DNA from: Ningiella ruwaisensis
Lineage (GTDB): Bacteria; Pseudomonadota; Gammaproteobacteria; Enterobacterales; Alteromonadaceae
Direction: 5' to 3'
Assembly: GCF_004798935.1 (NCBI RefSeq)
Contig: NZ_RAHT01000013.1
Location: 1-33,152, forward strand
Length of the DNA: 33,152 nt
Part shown: positions 11,350 to 19,271 of the stretch, one piece after another
How positions within the stretch are numbered: the stretch's first letter is position 1
How the letters are laid out: each line of letters begins with the position of its first letter
Notes under the pieces: generated by a model
Database searches by the model: none
What the model was told of the DNA's origin: nothing
The model's input: the letters and a program-made list of their open reading frames with translations, nothing else
Translations under genes and position numbers: made by a program

Positions 11350-11808
11350 ATGAGCGCAGCTAAACCCACAGTTTTAAAATTACTAGAGGGAAATCCAGGC
11401 AAGCGCGCCATAAATAAAAAAGAGCCAAAGCCCCAAGTTAAGAAACTGGTCGCACCTAGCACGCTTTCAGTTTGGGCTAAAAAACGATTTACGTATTGGG
11501 CGGGCAAACTTGCTCCGGTCGGCATTACGACTGATTTAGATATTGGCGCTCTAACAAAGTTAGTTGAAGCCGAGGAAGAATATTCAACTCTCAGCAAAGA
11601 GATTGAGAAGCTTGGTATGACGCAAGTCACAACAAACATGAATGGCGATACTATCATCAAGCCTAATCCAGCCGTTCCTATGCGCGCCGATGCCTGGCGA
11701 AGAATTAAGATGATGTATGAACAGTTTGGTATGACTCCATCAGCTAGAACCAAGCTATCTGTCGAAGCTCCTAACGGTGACGATTTGCTGGACAAATACG
11801 GCCTGTAA
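11350..11808 (+). CDS. terS: Terminase small subunit, P27 family
   Basis: 152 residues. MSAAKPTVLKLLEGNPGKRA is the usual opening of P27-family small terminases, with the L-x-G-N-P-G-K-R motif, followed by a helical region ending PMRADAWRRIKMMYEQFGMT and PSARTKLS. It recognises the packaging site and recruits the large subunit. It ends immediately before the large subunit (TAA then ATG). The start is embedded in the stop of a four-codon mini-frame (MVNQ), and the ribosome site is weak. Confidence 0.9.
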   Translation: MSAAKPTVLKLLEGNPGKRAINKKEPKPQVKKLVAPSTLSVWAKKRFTYWAGKLAPVGITTDLDIGALTKLVEAEEEYSTLSKEIEKLGMTQVTTNMNGDTIIKPNPAVPMRADAWRRIKMMYEQFGMTPSARTKLSVEAPNGDDLLDKYGL

Positions 11809-13443
11809 ATGTCTCTGCAATCTGCAGTTCAGTACGCCGCTGATGTTGTTGGCGGGAATGTTGTTGCGTGTCAGTGGGTTAAAAAAGCATGCCAGCGCTT
11901 TTTAAATGACTTAGAGCGCGATGATATTTACTTCGATGTAGATGCTGCAAAGTCAGTATTGAGTTTTTTCCCTGACTTTATCCGTCACGTTAAAGGCAAG
12001 TTAGCGGGAAAGCCATACGAGTTGTCAGATTGGGAAAGTTTCATACTTATCAATCTGTTTGGCTTCAAGCGTAAAGACGGCACTAGAAGGTTTAGAACCG
12101 CTTACGTTGAAGTAGCACGTAAAAACTCAAAAAGTACATTCTGTTCGGGTGTTGCGCTTTACTTAACCGCTTTTGACAAAGAAGGTGGCGCAGAGGTTTA
12201 CAGCGCAGCAACGACAAGAGACCAAGCTCGGATAGTTTTTGGCGATGCGCAGAACATGATAAAGAAGTCTGCGCCGCTTAAGAAAGTGTTTGGTGTTCAT
12301 AAGTTGAATATCCATCACACAGCAAGCTCTAGCAAGTTCGAGCCGCTTTCTTCTGATGCCGGTACGCTTGACGGTCTCAATATTCATTGCGCAATCATTG
12401 ACGAGATACACGCTCACAAGACGCGTGAAGTTTGGGACGTTGTAGAGACAGCTACAGGCGCTAGAGAACAACCGCTTATCCTCGCGATAACAACAGCCGG
12501 GTTTAACAAGCAAGGCATAGGCTATGAGCAACGCGAGTATGTTACGAAGATACTCAACGGCGTTGCTGATGCTGATTATTATTTTGGTATTATTTTCACT
12601 CTTGATGAAGATGATGATCCATTCGATGAAAAAGTTTGGATCAAAGCGAACCCAAACCTCGGAAGATCTAAAAAACTAGATAACATGCGAGAGTTGGCAG
12701 GCAAGGCGCTAGAGATGCCAGCCGCCAGAAATAACTTTCTCACTAAGCATCTTAACGTTTGGGTGAACGTTGCAACCGCTTGGTTAGATATGGCTAAGTG
12801 GGATAAGTTGGAAACATCAACCGCTGACTTGAAGCAACTACCTTGTTACATCGGGTTAGATTTAGCAAACAAACAAGATTTGGCTGGTATCGTAGCCGCT
12901 TTCCCTGAAGGTAAAAAACTGCATTACATTTGCAAATTCTATTTACCTGAGAATCAGATTTACAACAAGTCTCGCAATCTTGGCAACATGTACGACACAT
13001 GGGCTAAGCAGGGCTATTTAACGTTGACTGATGGCGACATTATCGACCACGAGGTTATCGAGCAAGACTTGCGCGAAATGCTATCGACTTATGATGTTAA
13101 GGCTATCGGATATGACTCTTGGGGCTCGACTCAACTAGCAATAAGGTTAGAGAGAGATGGTGCGCCGATGGTCGAGATAGCGCAAACCACGAAAAATTTT
13201 AGCGAAGCGATGAAAGAAGTTGAAGCGAAAGTGGTTTCTGGCGATTTGGTCAAAGATAAAAATCCTATCATGGATTGGATGGCTTCGAACATCGTTGTGA
13301 AGCTAGACCGAAATGAAAATTACTTTCCCAATAAAGAGCATAAAGATAACAAGATTGACGGCATGGTCGCTTTATTCATGGCTGTTAATCGAATGCTAGC
13401 CGGTGAAGATCCTAAACCCGAAATACGGATAAGAACACTTTAA
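11809..13443 (+). CDS. terL: Terminase large subunit, HK97-like
   Basis: 544 residues. The ATPase domain has Walker A ARKNSKST at 103-110 and Walker B AIIDEIH at 195-201, plus ITTAGFN near 228 as coupling motif. The nuclease domain begins near 345 with YIGLDLA (Asp ~351), continues with GYDSWGS near 440 and ends with DGMVALFMAVNRM. The ATPase pumps DNA into the prohead and the nuclease cuts the concatemer at cos. Length is normal for the family. It abuts both small terminase and portal. Confidence 0.95.
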   Translation: MSLQSAVQYAADVVGGNVVACQWVKKACQRFLNDLERDDIYFDVDAAKSVLSFFPDFIRHVKGKLAGKPYELSDWESFILINLFGFKRKDGTRRFRTAYVEVARKNSKSTFCSGVALYLTAFDKEGGAEVYSAATTRDQARIVFGDAQNMIKKSAPLKKVFGVHKLNIHHTASSSKFEPLSSDAGTLDGLNIHCAIIDEIHAHKTREVWDVVETATGAREQPLILAITTAGFNKQGIGYEQREYVTKILNGVADADYYFGIIFTLDEDDDPFDEKVWIKANPNLGRSKKLDNMRELAGKALEMPAARNNFLTKHLNVWVNVATAWLDMAKWDKLETSTADLKQLPCYIGLDLANKQDLAGIVAAFPEGKKLHYICKFYLPENQIYNKSRNLGNMYDTWAKQGYLTLTDGDIIDHEVIEQDLREMLSTYDVKAIGYDSWGSTQLAIRLERDGAPMVEIAQTTKNFSEAMKEVEAKVVSGDLVKDKNPIMDWMASNIVVKLDRNENYFPNKEHKDNKIDGMVALFMAVNRMLAGEDPKPEIRIRTL

Positions 13444-14657
13444 TGAGTATATTTAATAGATTATTTGGCAGGAAGAATGCCGAGATTATAGATACATCAG
13501 AGAAGTTAGCCGCTTTGCTTGGGTCATGGTATAGCTCTGATGCTGGCGAAGAAATTACATCAGCCAATGCGTTACAAATAACAACTGTCTATTCGTGTAT
13601 TAGGGTTATTGCTGAATCAATCGGAATGTTGCCATCATCGATGATGGTTGAAACCCAAAAAGGTAAGGAAAAAGCCTTAGAGCATCCAGTTCATCGGCTT
13701 TTTAATGTGGCGCCTAATGAATACATGACGGCTCAAGAGTATAAAGAGCTAATTACCGCGCATTTAATGTTAAAGGGAAACCATTATTCATATATTAATC
13801 GCATAAACGGCAGGCCAGCAGAACTTTTGCCAATGGCACCAGACGCGGTCTCTGTAAAATTACTCAACGATTACACGGTTGAATACACTGTTACCTTTAA
13901 AAATGGCACTACTCAAGTCGTGCCTTCTGGCGATATCTTACACATAAAGTTAATGACGGTTGACGGAGTAACCGGCTTAAGCCCCATATCGCAGGCTAGA
14001 AACGCTTTAGGTCTGGCAAAAGCAACTGAACGACATGGGTCTAGACTATTTAAGAATGGCGCCAATCCATTTGGCGTATTAAAAGCGCAAGGCAACTTAA
14101 CTGACGAGCAATTCAACGGCTTAAAAGGTCAGATTGAAAGCTATTCGGGTGATGGCGCTTTCAAACCTCTTATATTAGAAGGTGGCCTCGAATGGACACA
14201 GGTTGCTATATCACCAGAGGATTCGCAGTTTCTAGAAACTAGAAAGTACCAACGAAGTGAGATTGCGGGCTTATTTAGAGTGCCGCCGCATATGATTGGT
14301 GACTTAGAAAGAGCGACATTCTCAAACATTGAGCACCAAAGCCTGCAATTTGTGCGCGAGGCGCTCATGCCGCATATAACACGCATTGAAAACCGCGTTA
14401 GATTGTCACTAATACCCGAAAACGAGCAATCAAGATACTTCTTAAAGTTTAACGTCAACGCGTTATTGCGTGGAGATATGAAAACACGCGCCGAGTTTTA
14501 TACAAAACTGCAACAAGCAGGTGCGTTATCACCTAATGAAATTAGAGAAAAAGAGGATATGAACCCGCGAGAGGGCGGCGATATTTATCTTACACCGTTA
14601 AATATGGCTATTAACGGTAAACCAATAGAGGAAAGCGAAAATGCTGACCAAGAATAA
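13443..14657 (+). CDS. Portal protein, HK97 family
   Basis: 404 residues. MSIFNRLFGRK at the start, ALQITTVYSCIRVIAESIGM near 43-62, HPVHRLFNVAPNEYMTAQEY, and PPHMIGDLERATFSNIEHQS near 280-300 are hallmarks of the HK97-type portal. Twelve copies form the ring through which DNA enters the head. The start overlaps the large terminase stop by one base (TAATG), and the 3' end overlaps the protease gene by 17 bases. Confidence 0.95.
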   Translation: MSIFNRLFGRKNAEIIDTSEKLAALLGSWYSSDAGEEITSANALQITTVYSCIRVIAESIGMLPSSMMVETQKGKEKALEHPVHRLFNVAPNEYMTAQEYKELITAHLMLKGNHYSYINRINGRPAELLPMAPDAVSVKLLNDYTVEYTVTFKNGTTQVVPSGDILHIKLMTVDGVTGLSPISQARNALGLAKATERHGSRLFKNGANPFGVLKAQGNLTDEQFNGLKGQIESYSGDGAFKPLILEGGLEWTQVAISPEDSQFLETRKYQRSEIAGLFRVPPHMIGDLERATFSNIEHQSLQFVREALMPHITRIENRVRLSLIPENEQSRYFLKFNVNALLRGDMKTRAEFYTKLQQAGALSPNEIREKEDMNPREGGDIYLTPLNMAINGKPIEESENADQE

Positions 14658-15288
14658 ACTGCATGTAGGCTTTAAAGTAAAGTCTATATCAGATAGCGGA
14701 GAGTTTGAGGGTTACGGCTCTGTATTTGGGGTTAAAGACTCTTATAGCGACATTGTTGTTAAGGGCGCTTTCCAAAAGTCGCTTGATAAGTGGAAAAGTA
14801 AAAGCGGTTTTCCCGCAATGCTTTGGCAACACAAAATGGATGAGCCTATTGGCATTTACACCGAAATGTCAGAGGACGAAGTCGGCCTTAAACTAAAAGG
14901 CAGATTGTTAATTGATGATGATCCACTAGCTAAACGCGCTCACGCACACCTTAAAGCCGGTTCAATAACCGGTTTGTCAATCGGTTATTCATTGAATGAA
15001 TATGATTACGATAGCGAGAAAGATGCATTCATCCTAAAAGATATCGATTTATGGGAAGTATCGCTCGTTACATTCCCTGCAAACGAAGAAGCAAGAATAT
15101 CGGACGTTAAGACAGCCCTTAAAACCGGCGAAATCCCTCAACCCGCCTTATTTGAGAGATGCCTGCGCGATGTAGGTTTGACACGTTCGCAATCAAAAGC
15201 ATTCATGGCTAATGGTTACAAGGCTCTGCGAGATGCAGATAAAGACGAAGAAAAGGCGCTCGCAGCGCTGAAATCCATATTTAACTAA
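14641..15288 (+). CDS. Prohead maturation protease, S78 family
   Basis: 215 residues. FEGYGSVFGVKDSYSDIVVK and GAF near 22-45, catalytic His 64 in LWQHK and Ser 113 in GLSIGY, then LWEVSLVTFPANEEA near 137-151, match the HK97 gp4-like protease. It cleaves the N-terminal scaffold part of the capsid protein during head maturation. A second, charged helical domain (~165-215) may hold it inside the prohead. The start overlaps the portal gene; GAGGAAAG serves as ribosome site. Confidence 0.94.
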   Translation: MLTKNKLHVGFKVKSISDSGEFEGYGSVFGVKDSYSDIVVKGAFQKSLDKWKSKSGFPAMLWQHKMDEPIGIYTEMSEDEVGLKLKGRLLIDDDPLAKRAHAHLKAGSITGLSIGYSLNEYDYDSEKDAFILKDIDLWEVSLVTFPANEEARISDVKTALKTGEIPQPALFERCLRDVGLTRSQSKAFMANGYKALRDADKDEEKALAALKSIFN

Positions 15289-15307
15289 CTAAAAACTAAA
15301 TTCATAG

Positions 15308-15328
15308 GCCGCTTAATTGCGGTTTTTT
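15308..15328 (+). terminator. Terminator-like hairpin before capsid gene
   Basis: CCGC (15309-15312), loop TTAATT, GCGG (15319-15322), then TTTTTT. The stem is short, extended by a G-U pair. It lies between the protease and the capsid gene. Q-modified polymerase should pass it. The capsid gene behind has a very strong AGGAGG ribosome site. Confidence 0.6.
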
Positions 15329-15348
15329 GCGTTTTATAGGAGGCCAAA

Positions 15349-16539
15349 ATGGCTGTTGAATTAAAAGATATAGAGGAAGTCGCTAAAGACTTAGGCGCGA
15401 AGTTTAACGAGTTTAAATCAGCCAATGATAAGCAGTTAGAAGCGATTGACCAAGAAAAGTCAAAGCTTAGTGAGAAAGTTGACGGTTTGAACGAAAAGCT
15501 TAGCGAAATGGAGCAAATCAAAAAGCAACTTGAAACGCTCCAAAAGCAACAAAATCGTCCTGGCATTACTGATGATGCTAAAAATGAATATAAAGAAGGT
15601 TTCTTGAAGTTCATGCGCAAAGGCGATGCATCTAAGATTGAGACCAAAGCGGTTAACTTAGGCGATGATGCAGAGGGCGGATTTGCTGTACCGGAAGAAC
15701 TAGATCGGGCAATCCTAGAGCTTGAGCGTGATGTTTCACCCATGCGTCAAGTTTGTAATGCTATTACCGTATCTGGCTCTAACTACCGCAAACTAGTTAA
15801 TCTTGGCGGCGCAGCGTCTGGTTGGGTAGGTGAAGAAGCAGCTCGTCCTGAAACTGACGCACCAACTTTAGCACAACTTACTGCATCAATGGGTGAGATT
15901 TACGCAAACCCAGCCGCAACTCAGCAATCACTTGATGATATCTTCTTTAATGCAGAAGCGTGGATATCAAGCGAAGTCGCGACTGAGTTTGCAGAGCAAG
16001 AGGGTGAAGCTTTCTTAACTGGTAACGGTACGAATAAGCCAAAAGGCATTTTGGCTCACACGCTATCAGCATCGCCTGATGCAACTCGTACTTTTGGTCA
16101 AATTCAGCGAATCACGGCAGCAGGCACAACCGCCGTTACTGGTGACGAGTTGATTACCCTTATTCATTCGATGAAAAAAGCGTATCGAATGGGCGCATCT
16201 TTCATGATGAATAGCTTGACAGTCTCAGCTATTCGCAAGTTGAAAGATAGCGAGGGCAATTATCTGTGGAGACCAGGCTTGGAAGCTGGCGCACCTTCTG
16301 CCTTGCTTGGTTACAGCATTGTTGAAAATGAAGATGTGCCAGACCTAGCAGCCAACGCTAACGGTATATTGTTCGGTAATTTCAACCGCGCTTATACCAT
16401 CGTAGACCGTATCGGCACTCGCATGCTACGCGACCCATACACTAACAAGCCGTTTGTACATTTCTACACTACTCGTAGAACTGGCGGCATGTTGACTGAC
16501 AGCAATGCAGTCAAAGTGTTAAGACAAGCAGCATCTTAA
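15349..16539 (+). CDS. Major capsid protein, HK97 fold
   Basis: 396 residues. The first ~100 form a charged coiled-coil scaffold (delta-like) domain, and cleavage by the S78 protease is expected near residues ~95-105, before NLGDDAEGGFAVPEELDRAI. The rest has the HK97 pattern: MRQVCNAITVSGSNYRKLVN, GWVGEEAARPETDAPTLAQL, TQQSLDDIFFNAEAWI, FLTGNGTNKPKGIL, and a C-terminal GILFGNFNRAYTIVDR. It forms the icosahedral shell. Strong AGGAGG ribosome site; hairpins flank the gene on both sides. Confidence 0.96.
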   Translation: MAVELKDIEEVAKDLGAKFNEFKSANDKQLEAIDQEKSKLSEKVDGLNEKLSEMEQIKKQLETLQKQQNRPGITDDAKNEYKEGFLKFMRKGDASKIETKAVNLGDDAEGGFAVPEELDRAILELERDVSPMRQVCNAITVSGSNYRKLVNLGGAASGWVGEEAARPETDAPTLAQLTASMGEIYANPAATQQSLDDIFFNAEAWISSEVATEFAEQEGEAFLTGNGTNKPKGILAHTLSASPDATRTFGQIQRITAAGTTAVTGDELITLIHSMKKAYRMGASFMMNSLTVSAIRKLKDSEGNYLWRPGLEAGAPSALLGYSIVENEDVPDLAANANGILFGNFNRAYTIVDRIGTRMLRDPYTNKPFVHFYTTRRTGGMLTDSNAVKVLRQAAS

Positions 16540-16543
16540 GGAG

Positions 16544-16566
16544 AGGGGCCTAGTGCCCCTTTTTTA
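16544..16566 (+). terminator. Intrinsic terminator after capsid gene
   Basis: AGGGGC (16544-16549), loop CTAGT, GCCCCT (16555-16560), with T-run to 16566. Classic strong terminator immediately after the capsid stop and just before the ATG at 16569. It may set a short abundant capsid mRNA or protect its 3' end. Confidence 0.8.
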
Positions 16567-16568
16567 TT

Positions 16569-16781
16569 ATGAAAGCAATTAAAGAATTTAAATACTATGT
16601 TGATGGAAATCAAACTAGCACTATCAAAGAGGGCGATGTTATCCCTGATGTTGCTGTTGATTATGCTTTAAAGAGTGGTTTTTGCGAGAAATCAAAGCCA
16701 GAGCACGATAATAAAGCCCTCGCTACACCACAAAATAAGGTGAAAAAGCCCATCAAAAAACAGGTAAAGGCTAAAAAATGA
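16569..16781 (+). CDS. Small head-associated hypothetical protein, 70 aa
   Basis: MKAIKEFKYYVDGNQTSTIK and a second half very rich in Lys with the tail VKKPIKKQVKAKK. The first ~45 residues look like a small beta-rich domain. Genes of this size and place (between capsid and connector) are common in HK97-like modules, with the N-terminal part resembling small head-associated proteins. The Lys tail could bind DNA. The ATG comes 2 bases after the terminator's T-run with no clear ribosome site, so translation may depend on the preceding gene. It ends overlapping the next gene (ATGA). Confidence 0.65.
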   Translation: MKAIKEFKYYVDGNQTSTIKEGDVIPDVAVDYALKSGFCEKSKPEHDNKALATPQNKVKKPIKKQVKAKK

Positions 16782-17113
16782 TAAGTGTTGCTGAGTGTCG
16801 TTTGCAGTGCAATTTAGACCAAGACGAGCACGATTTTGATATTTGGTTTGAGCAAGTCATTCCGAGCGCTATTTTGGCGATTCAAAACCTCATAAATCGT
16901 AAAATATACGCCACTCAACAAGATTTAGACGATGATGAAAACGCGCCAGGAAACGCAATCGTATTCAATGAGTCACTACGGCTCGGCGCATTAATGTTAA
17001 TAGGCCACTGGTTTATTAATCGAGAGTCTACAAGCGCACTTAGCTTGAATGAGACACCAATGGCGCTAGATTATTTGGTAAGGCCTTACCGACACATGGC
17101 AGGTGTCGCGTGA
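16778..17113 (+). CDS. Head-tail connector protein (gp6-like)
   Basis: 111 residues: MISVAECRLQCNLDQDEHDF, VIPSAILAIQNLINRKIYA and a C-terminal helix with LRLGALMLIGHWFINRESTS. These match the phage gp6-like head-tail connector / DNA-packaging family, which forms a ring under the portal. The start overlaps the previous stop and the stop overlaps the next start (GTGA). Confidence 0.85.
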   Translation: MISVAECRLQCNLDQDEHDFDIWFEQVIPSAILAIQNLINRKIYATQQDLDDDENAPGNAIVFNESLRLGALMLIGHWFINRESTSALSLNETPMALDYLVRPYRHMAGVA

Positions 17114-17436
17114 TAATGGCGGGCAGGCTCCGTAAAAGAATTTGCTTTTACAACGTAGTTGAAACCAAAAACGAATACAACGAGACAGAAGAAAATCTAA
17201 TTTATGCGTTTTCGTCTAGAGCAGAGCCTGTTCAATCGGAAGTCTCTCGAAACATTTCATCAGATGGCGATGATTTCTCAAAAACCTATCAATTCAGACT
17301 TCACTATAAGCGCTCAATAAAAAGCGGAATGGTAATTAAAGTTGATAACGAAGAGTATGAAATCACTAATGTTGAAAACATTCGTGGGCTCAACCAAGAA
17401 ATAATAATTGATGCTGTCAACTATATACAAGACTGA
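17110..17436 (+). CDS. Head closure protein (head-tail joining)
   Basis: 108 residues from GTG 17110; ATG 17116 is an alternative. AGRLRKRICFYNVVETKNEY and later SGMVIKVDNEEYEITNVENI and LNQEIIIDA fit the phage head-tail joining (head closure/stopper, SPP1 gp16-like) family, mostly beta strand. It seals the portal ring after packaging and docks the tail. The gene order connector, closure, gp10-like, tail completion is the standard HK97 order. Confidence 0.85.
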   Translation: MIMAGRLRKRICFYNVVETKNEYNETEENLIYAFSSRAEPVQSEVSRNISSDGDDFSKTYQFRLHYKRSIKSGMVIKVDNEEYEITNVENIRGLNQEIIIDAVNYIQD

Positions 17437-17920
17437 GGGATTGCGCGAATTAGAAAAAGCGTTGACTGAACTTGGCAAAAAAGCCGGATTTGCGGCACTC
17501 ACAGGCTCTTTACGTGATGCATCTAGACCTATCATCAAAGATGCGAGGAAAAGAGCGCCAAGAGATTCAGGTAAGCTCGCAAAAGGAATAAGAAACCAAG
17601 TTTTCAGAGGTAAAGGCAAATCAAACAGCGTTGCCACTCTGCATATAGGTTTTCACCGAAGAACCGCATGGTATGGGCAGATACTAGAGCGCGGGGCTAA
17701 ACGGCACGAGATAAAAAATCGACCTAGCAGCAAAAAGAAAGGGCTATCGTTAGGGGCAGATTTGGTGCGAGGTAGAGTTAATCACCCAGGAACTAAAGCA
17801 TACCCAATGTTAAAAGGCTCGTTTGATGCAAAACACAAAGAAGCATTGAAGATCTTGCAAACCAGACTCCGCCAAAGAGTCATCATAGAGACAATAAAAA
17901 AGTATGGAAAAGCAGCTTAG
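17411..17920 (+). CDS. HK97 gp10-like morphogenesis protein
   Basis: 169 residues from ATG 17411, with TTG 17408 just upstream. GLRELEKALTELGKKAGFAA, ARKRAPRDSGKLAKGIRNQV and YGQILERGAKRHEIKNRP are typical of the HK97-gp10 family, which helps to form the neck or tail terminator. Very basic. It overlaps the head-closure gene by 26 bases and the next gene by 17 bases. Confidence 0.88.
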   Translation: MLSTIYKTEGLRELEKALTELGKKAGFAALTGSLRDASRPIIKDARKRAPRDSGKLAKGIRNQVFRGKGKSNSVATLHIGFHRRTAWYGQILERGAKRHEIKNRPSSKKKGLSLGADLVRGRVNHPGTKAYPMLKGSFDAKHKEALKILQTRLRQRVIIETIKKYGKAA

Positions 17921-18278
17921 TAAAATACTTACCTCTCATAATGGCTTGGTCGCGGCGGTTGGCCCTAACATATCGCCAATAAAAAGAGACAACTACCCGT
18001 GTGTGACCTATGAAAAAACCAGTGGATCGCAAGAAATTGACATGTCGGGCGCACCGAGAGGCCCAAAGCAGACGACTTATAACATCACGGTAAGAACAAA
18101 AAGCTATAAATCATCAAAAGATATTGCTGAACTAGTGGTTGAAGCAATAACACCGCCTTTTAACTACATTACTGACAAAAAAATATATTTAGCTGTTCTT
18201 GAAAACGAAACAGAAGAGCAACTATTCGAGCCAGATATTACAGAAGTTATTCTCGAATATACATTCTACCACGACTAA
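17904..18278 (+). CDS. Tail completion protein, DUF3168-like
   Basis: 124 residues: MEKQLSKILTSHNGLVAAVG, DNYPCVTYEKTSGS and YNITVRTKSYKSSKDIAELV fit the DUF3168/tail terminator family (lambda gpU-like fold). It caps the tail tube where it meets the head. Last gene before a terminator and the tail tube gene. Confidence 0.85.
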   Translation: MEKQLSKILTSHNGLVAAVGPNISPIKRDNYPCVTYEKTSGSQEIDMSGAPRGPKQTTYNITVRTKSYKSSKDIAELVVEAITPPFNYITDKKIYLAVLENETEEQLFEPDITEVILEYTFYHD

Positions 18279-18294
18279 CAAAACATCTTGACTG

Positions 18295-18316
18295 ACCCGC
18301 TTTCAAGCGGGTTTTT
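18295..18316 (+). terminator. Terminator before the tail tube gene
   Basis: ACCCGCT (18295-18301), loop TTCA, AGCGGGT (18306-18312), with TTTTT from 18312. A perfect 7-bp stem. It lies in the gap between tail completion and tail tube genes, 18 bases before the tail tube ATG. Confidence 0.8.
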
Positions 18317-18334
18317 ATTTATAGGGGAAAAGAA

Positions 18335-18754
18335 ATGTCTACATCCATTATGGCAGGCTCAAAGCTTGAGTATTCGGTCGATGACGGCACAACGTATGTT
18401 GAAGTGCTGGGTATTCAAGAAATGCCAGAGTTTAAAGAAGAAAAAGGAGAGCGAGAGGTCACTACAGTACGTGATACCGTTCGCCAATACGACAACGAAA
18501 TGGACTCGCCAACTGAGCAAACTCTATCTGCTTACTACATCAAGTCAGATTCAGACCAACTTGCTTTTAGAACACTAGCCAGAAACAACGGTTCTTGCAA
18601 AATTCGAGTGACCTATTCTGACGGTGATTCATTAGAGTTGGATGCTAAGTTAAAAAATTATGGCATCAATGCAGGGGATGCGCCTAGCTCAAAAATGTGG
18701 TCTTGCGTTATACGGCGGGCTAGCGACATTACTTTTACTGAGAGTGCAAGTTAA
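18335..18754 (+). CDS. Major tail tube protein
   Basis: 139 residues: MSTSIMAGSKLEYSVDDGTT, a loop with GEREVTTVRDTVRQYDNEMD, and SCKIRVTYSDGDSLELDAKL. Composition and place between tail completion and the frameshifted chaperone identify the tail tube (lambda V-like) subunit, forming stacked hexamer rings. Ribosome site AGGGGA is strong. A short protein for the family, without an extra C-terminal Ig domain. Confidence 0.85.
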   Translation: MSTSIMAGSKLEYSVDDGTTYVEVLGIQEMPEFKEEKGEREVTTVRDTVRQYDNEMDSPTEQTLSAYYIKSDSDQLAFRTLARNNGSCKIRVTYSDGDSLELDAKLKNYGINAGDAPSSKMWSCVIRRASDITFTESAS

Positions 18755-19098
18755 TGGACTTGTTCAAGGCCCTGCAAAAGAAAAGGGATGAAATGAAGCC
18801 GGAAAGCATCCGGCTATCTTCTCTAGATCAAGATTTCCAAGTTATGCGGCCGCTACTTTCACACCGAGCGATGCTAATTGCTAATGATAAAGCCAAAGAC
18901 AAAAAGCTTTATGCATTTTTAGTAGTGGCTATATGTTGGTGGAAAGATGGTCAACGGGTAATTGATGAACTTGGCGCTGATGAATGTATAGCGCTGCTTG
19001 ATGTTCTTGATGAAGATGATTTTCTAGCTCTATACGAAAAGTGCAGTGAACTAGTAAAAGCAACACCAAAAGATGTAGAGGACGCTCAAAAAAACTAA
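18754..19098 (+). CDS. Tail assembly chaperone G (unshifted product)
   Basis: 114 residues, MDLFKALQKKRDEMKPESIR to EDAQKN. It is a helical acidic protein in the position of lambda gpG, directly before the tape measure. Its last codons CAA AAA AAC TAA contain the -1 slippery heptamer, so a fraction of ribosomes make the longer GT protein. G and GT bind the tape measure and gather tail tube subunits; neither is in the finished tail. The start overlaps the tail tube stop (TAATG). Confidence 0.88.
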   Translation: MDLFKALQKKRDEMKPESIRLSSLDQDFQVMRPLLSHRAMLIANDKAKDKKLYAFLVVAICWWKDGQRVIDELGADECIALLDVLDEDDFLALYEKCSELVKATPKDVEDAQKN

Positions 19099-19271
19099 CT
19101 AGCGCTGACGGGCTAATGTTTATGTTCCAGTTAGCGCAAGACTTAGGCAAAACAGTTGAAGAACTCTCACAAATGACGAGTGAAGAGTTTACATATTGGA
19201 TGGCGTTCTATGACTACAAAAATCGTCAAGCTGAAAAGCAAATCAACGAAGCTAAGGCAAGAAGAAAATAA
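18754..19271 (+). CDS. Tail assembly chaperone GT (-1 frameshift product)
   Basis: After reading AAC at 19093-19095 in the shifted position, the -1 frame continues from base 19095 with LTSADGLMFMFQLAQDLGKT and then EELSQMTSEEFTYWMAFYDY to TAA 19269-19271. The total is 172 residues, of which 58 are the T part. The T sequence has the usual L-x-x-F-x-x-L-A-x-x-L-G-K-T and Y-W-x-A-F-Y pattern of gpT-like extensions. No other good start serves this frame. The stop overlaps the tape measure start (TAATG). Confidence 0.88.
19089..19137 (+). promoter_or_regulatory. -1 ribosomal frameshift signal
   Basis: The heptamer A_AAA_AAC occupies 19089-19095 in the right phase, with the G stop codon immediately after. 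Six bases on, GCGCTGAC (19102-19109) can pair with GTTAGCGC (19130-19137) with one G-U pair and a 20-base loop, a downstream stem of the kind that promotes slippage. Confidence 0.85.

Noticed and set aside
11301-11795. 164-residue minus-strand frame opposite the small terminase
   Set aside because: Shadow of the terminase reading frame; low-complexity Ser/Leu-rich translation.
18288-18578. 96-residue plus-strand frame over the tail tube gene
   Set aside because: Out of frame with the clear tail tube gene, starts in the terminator, composition not protein-like.
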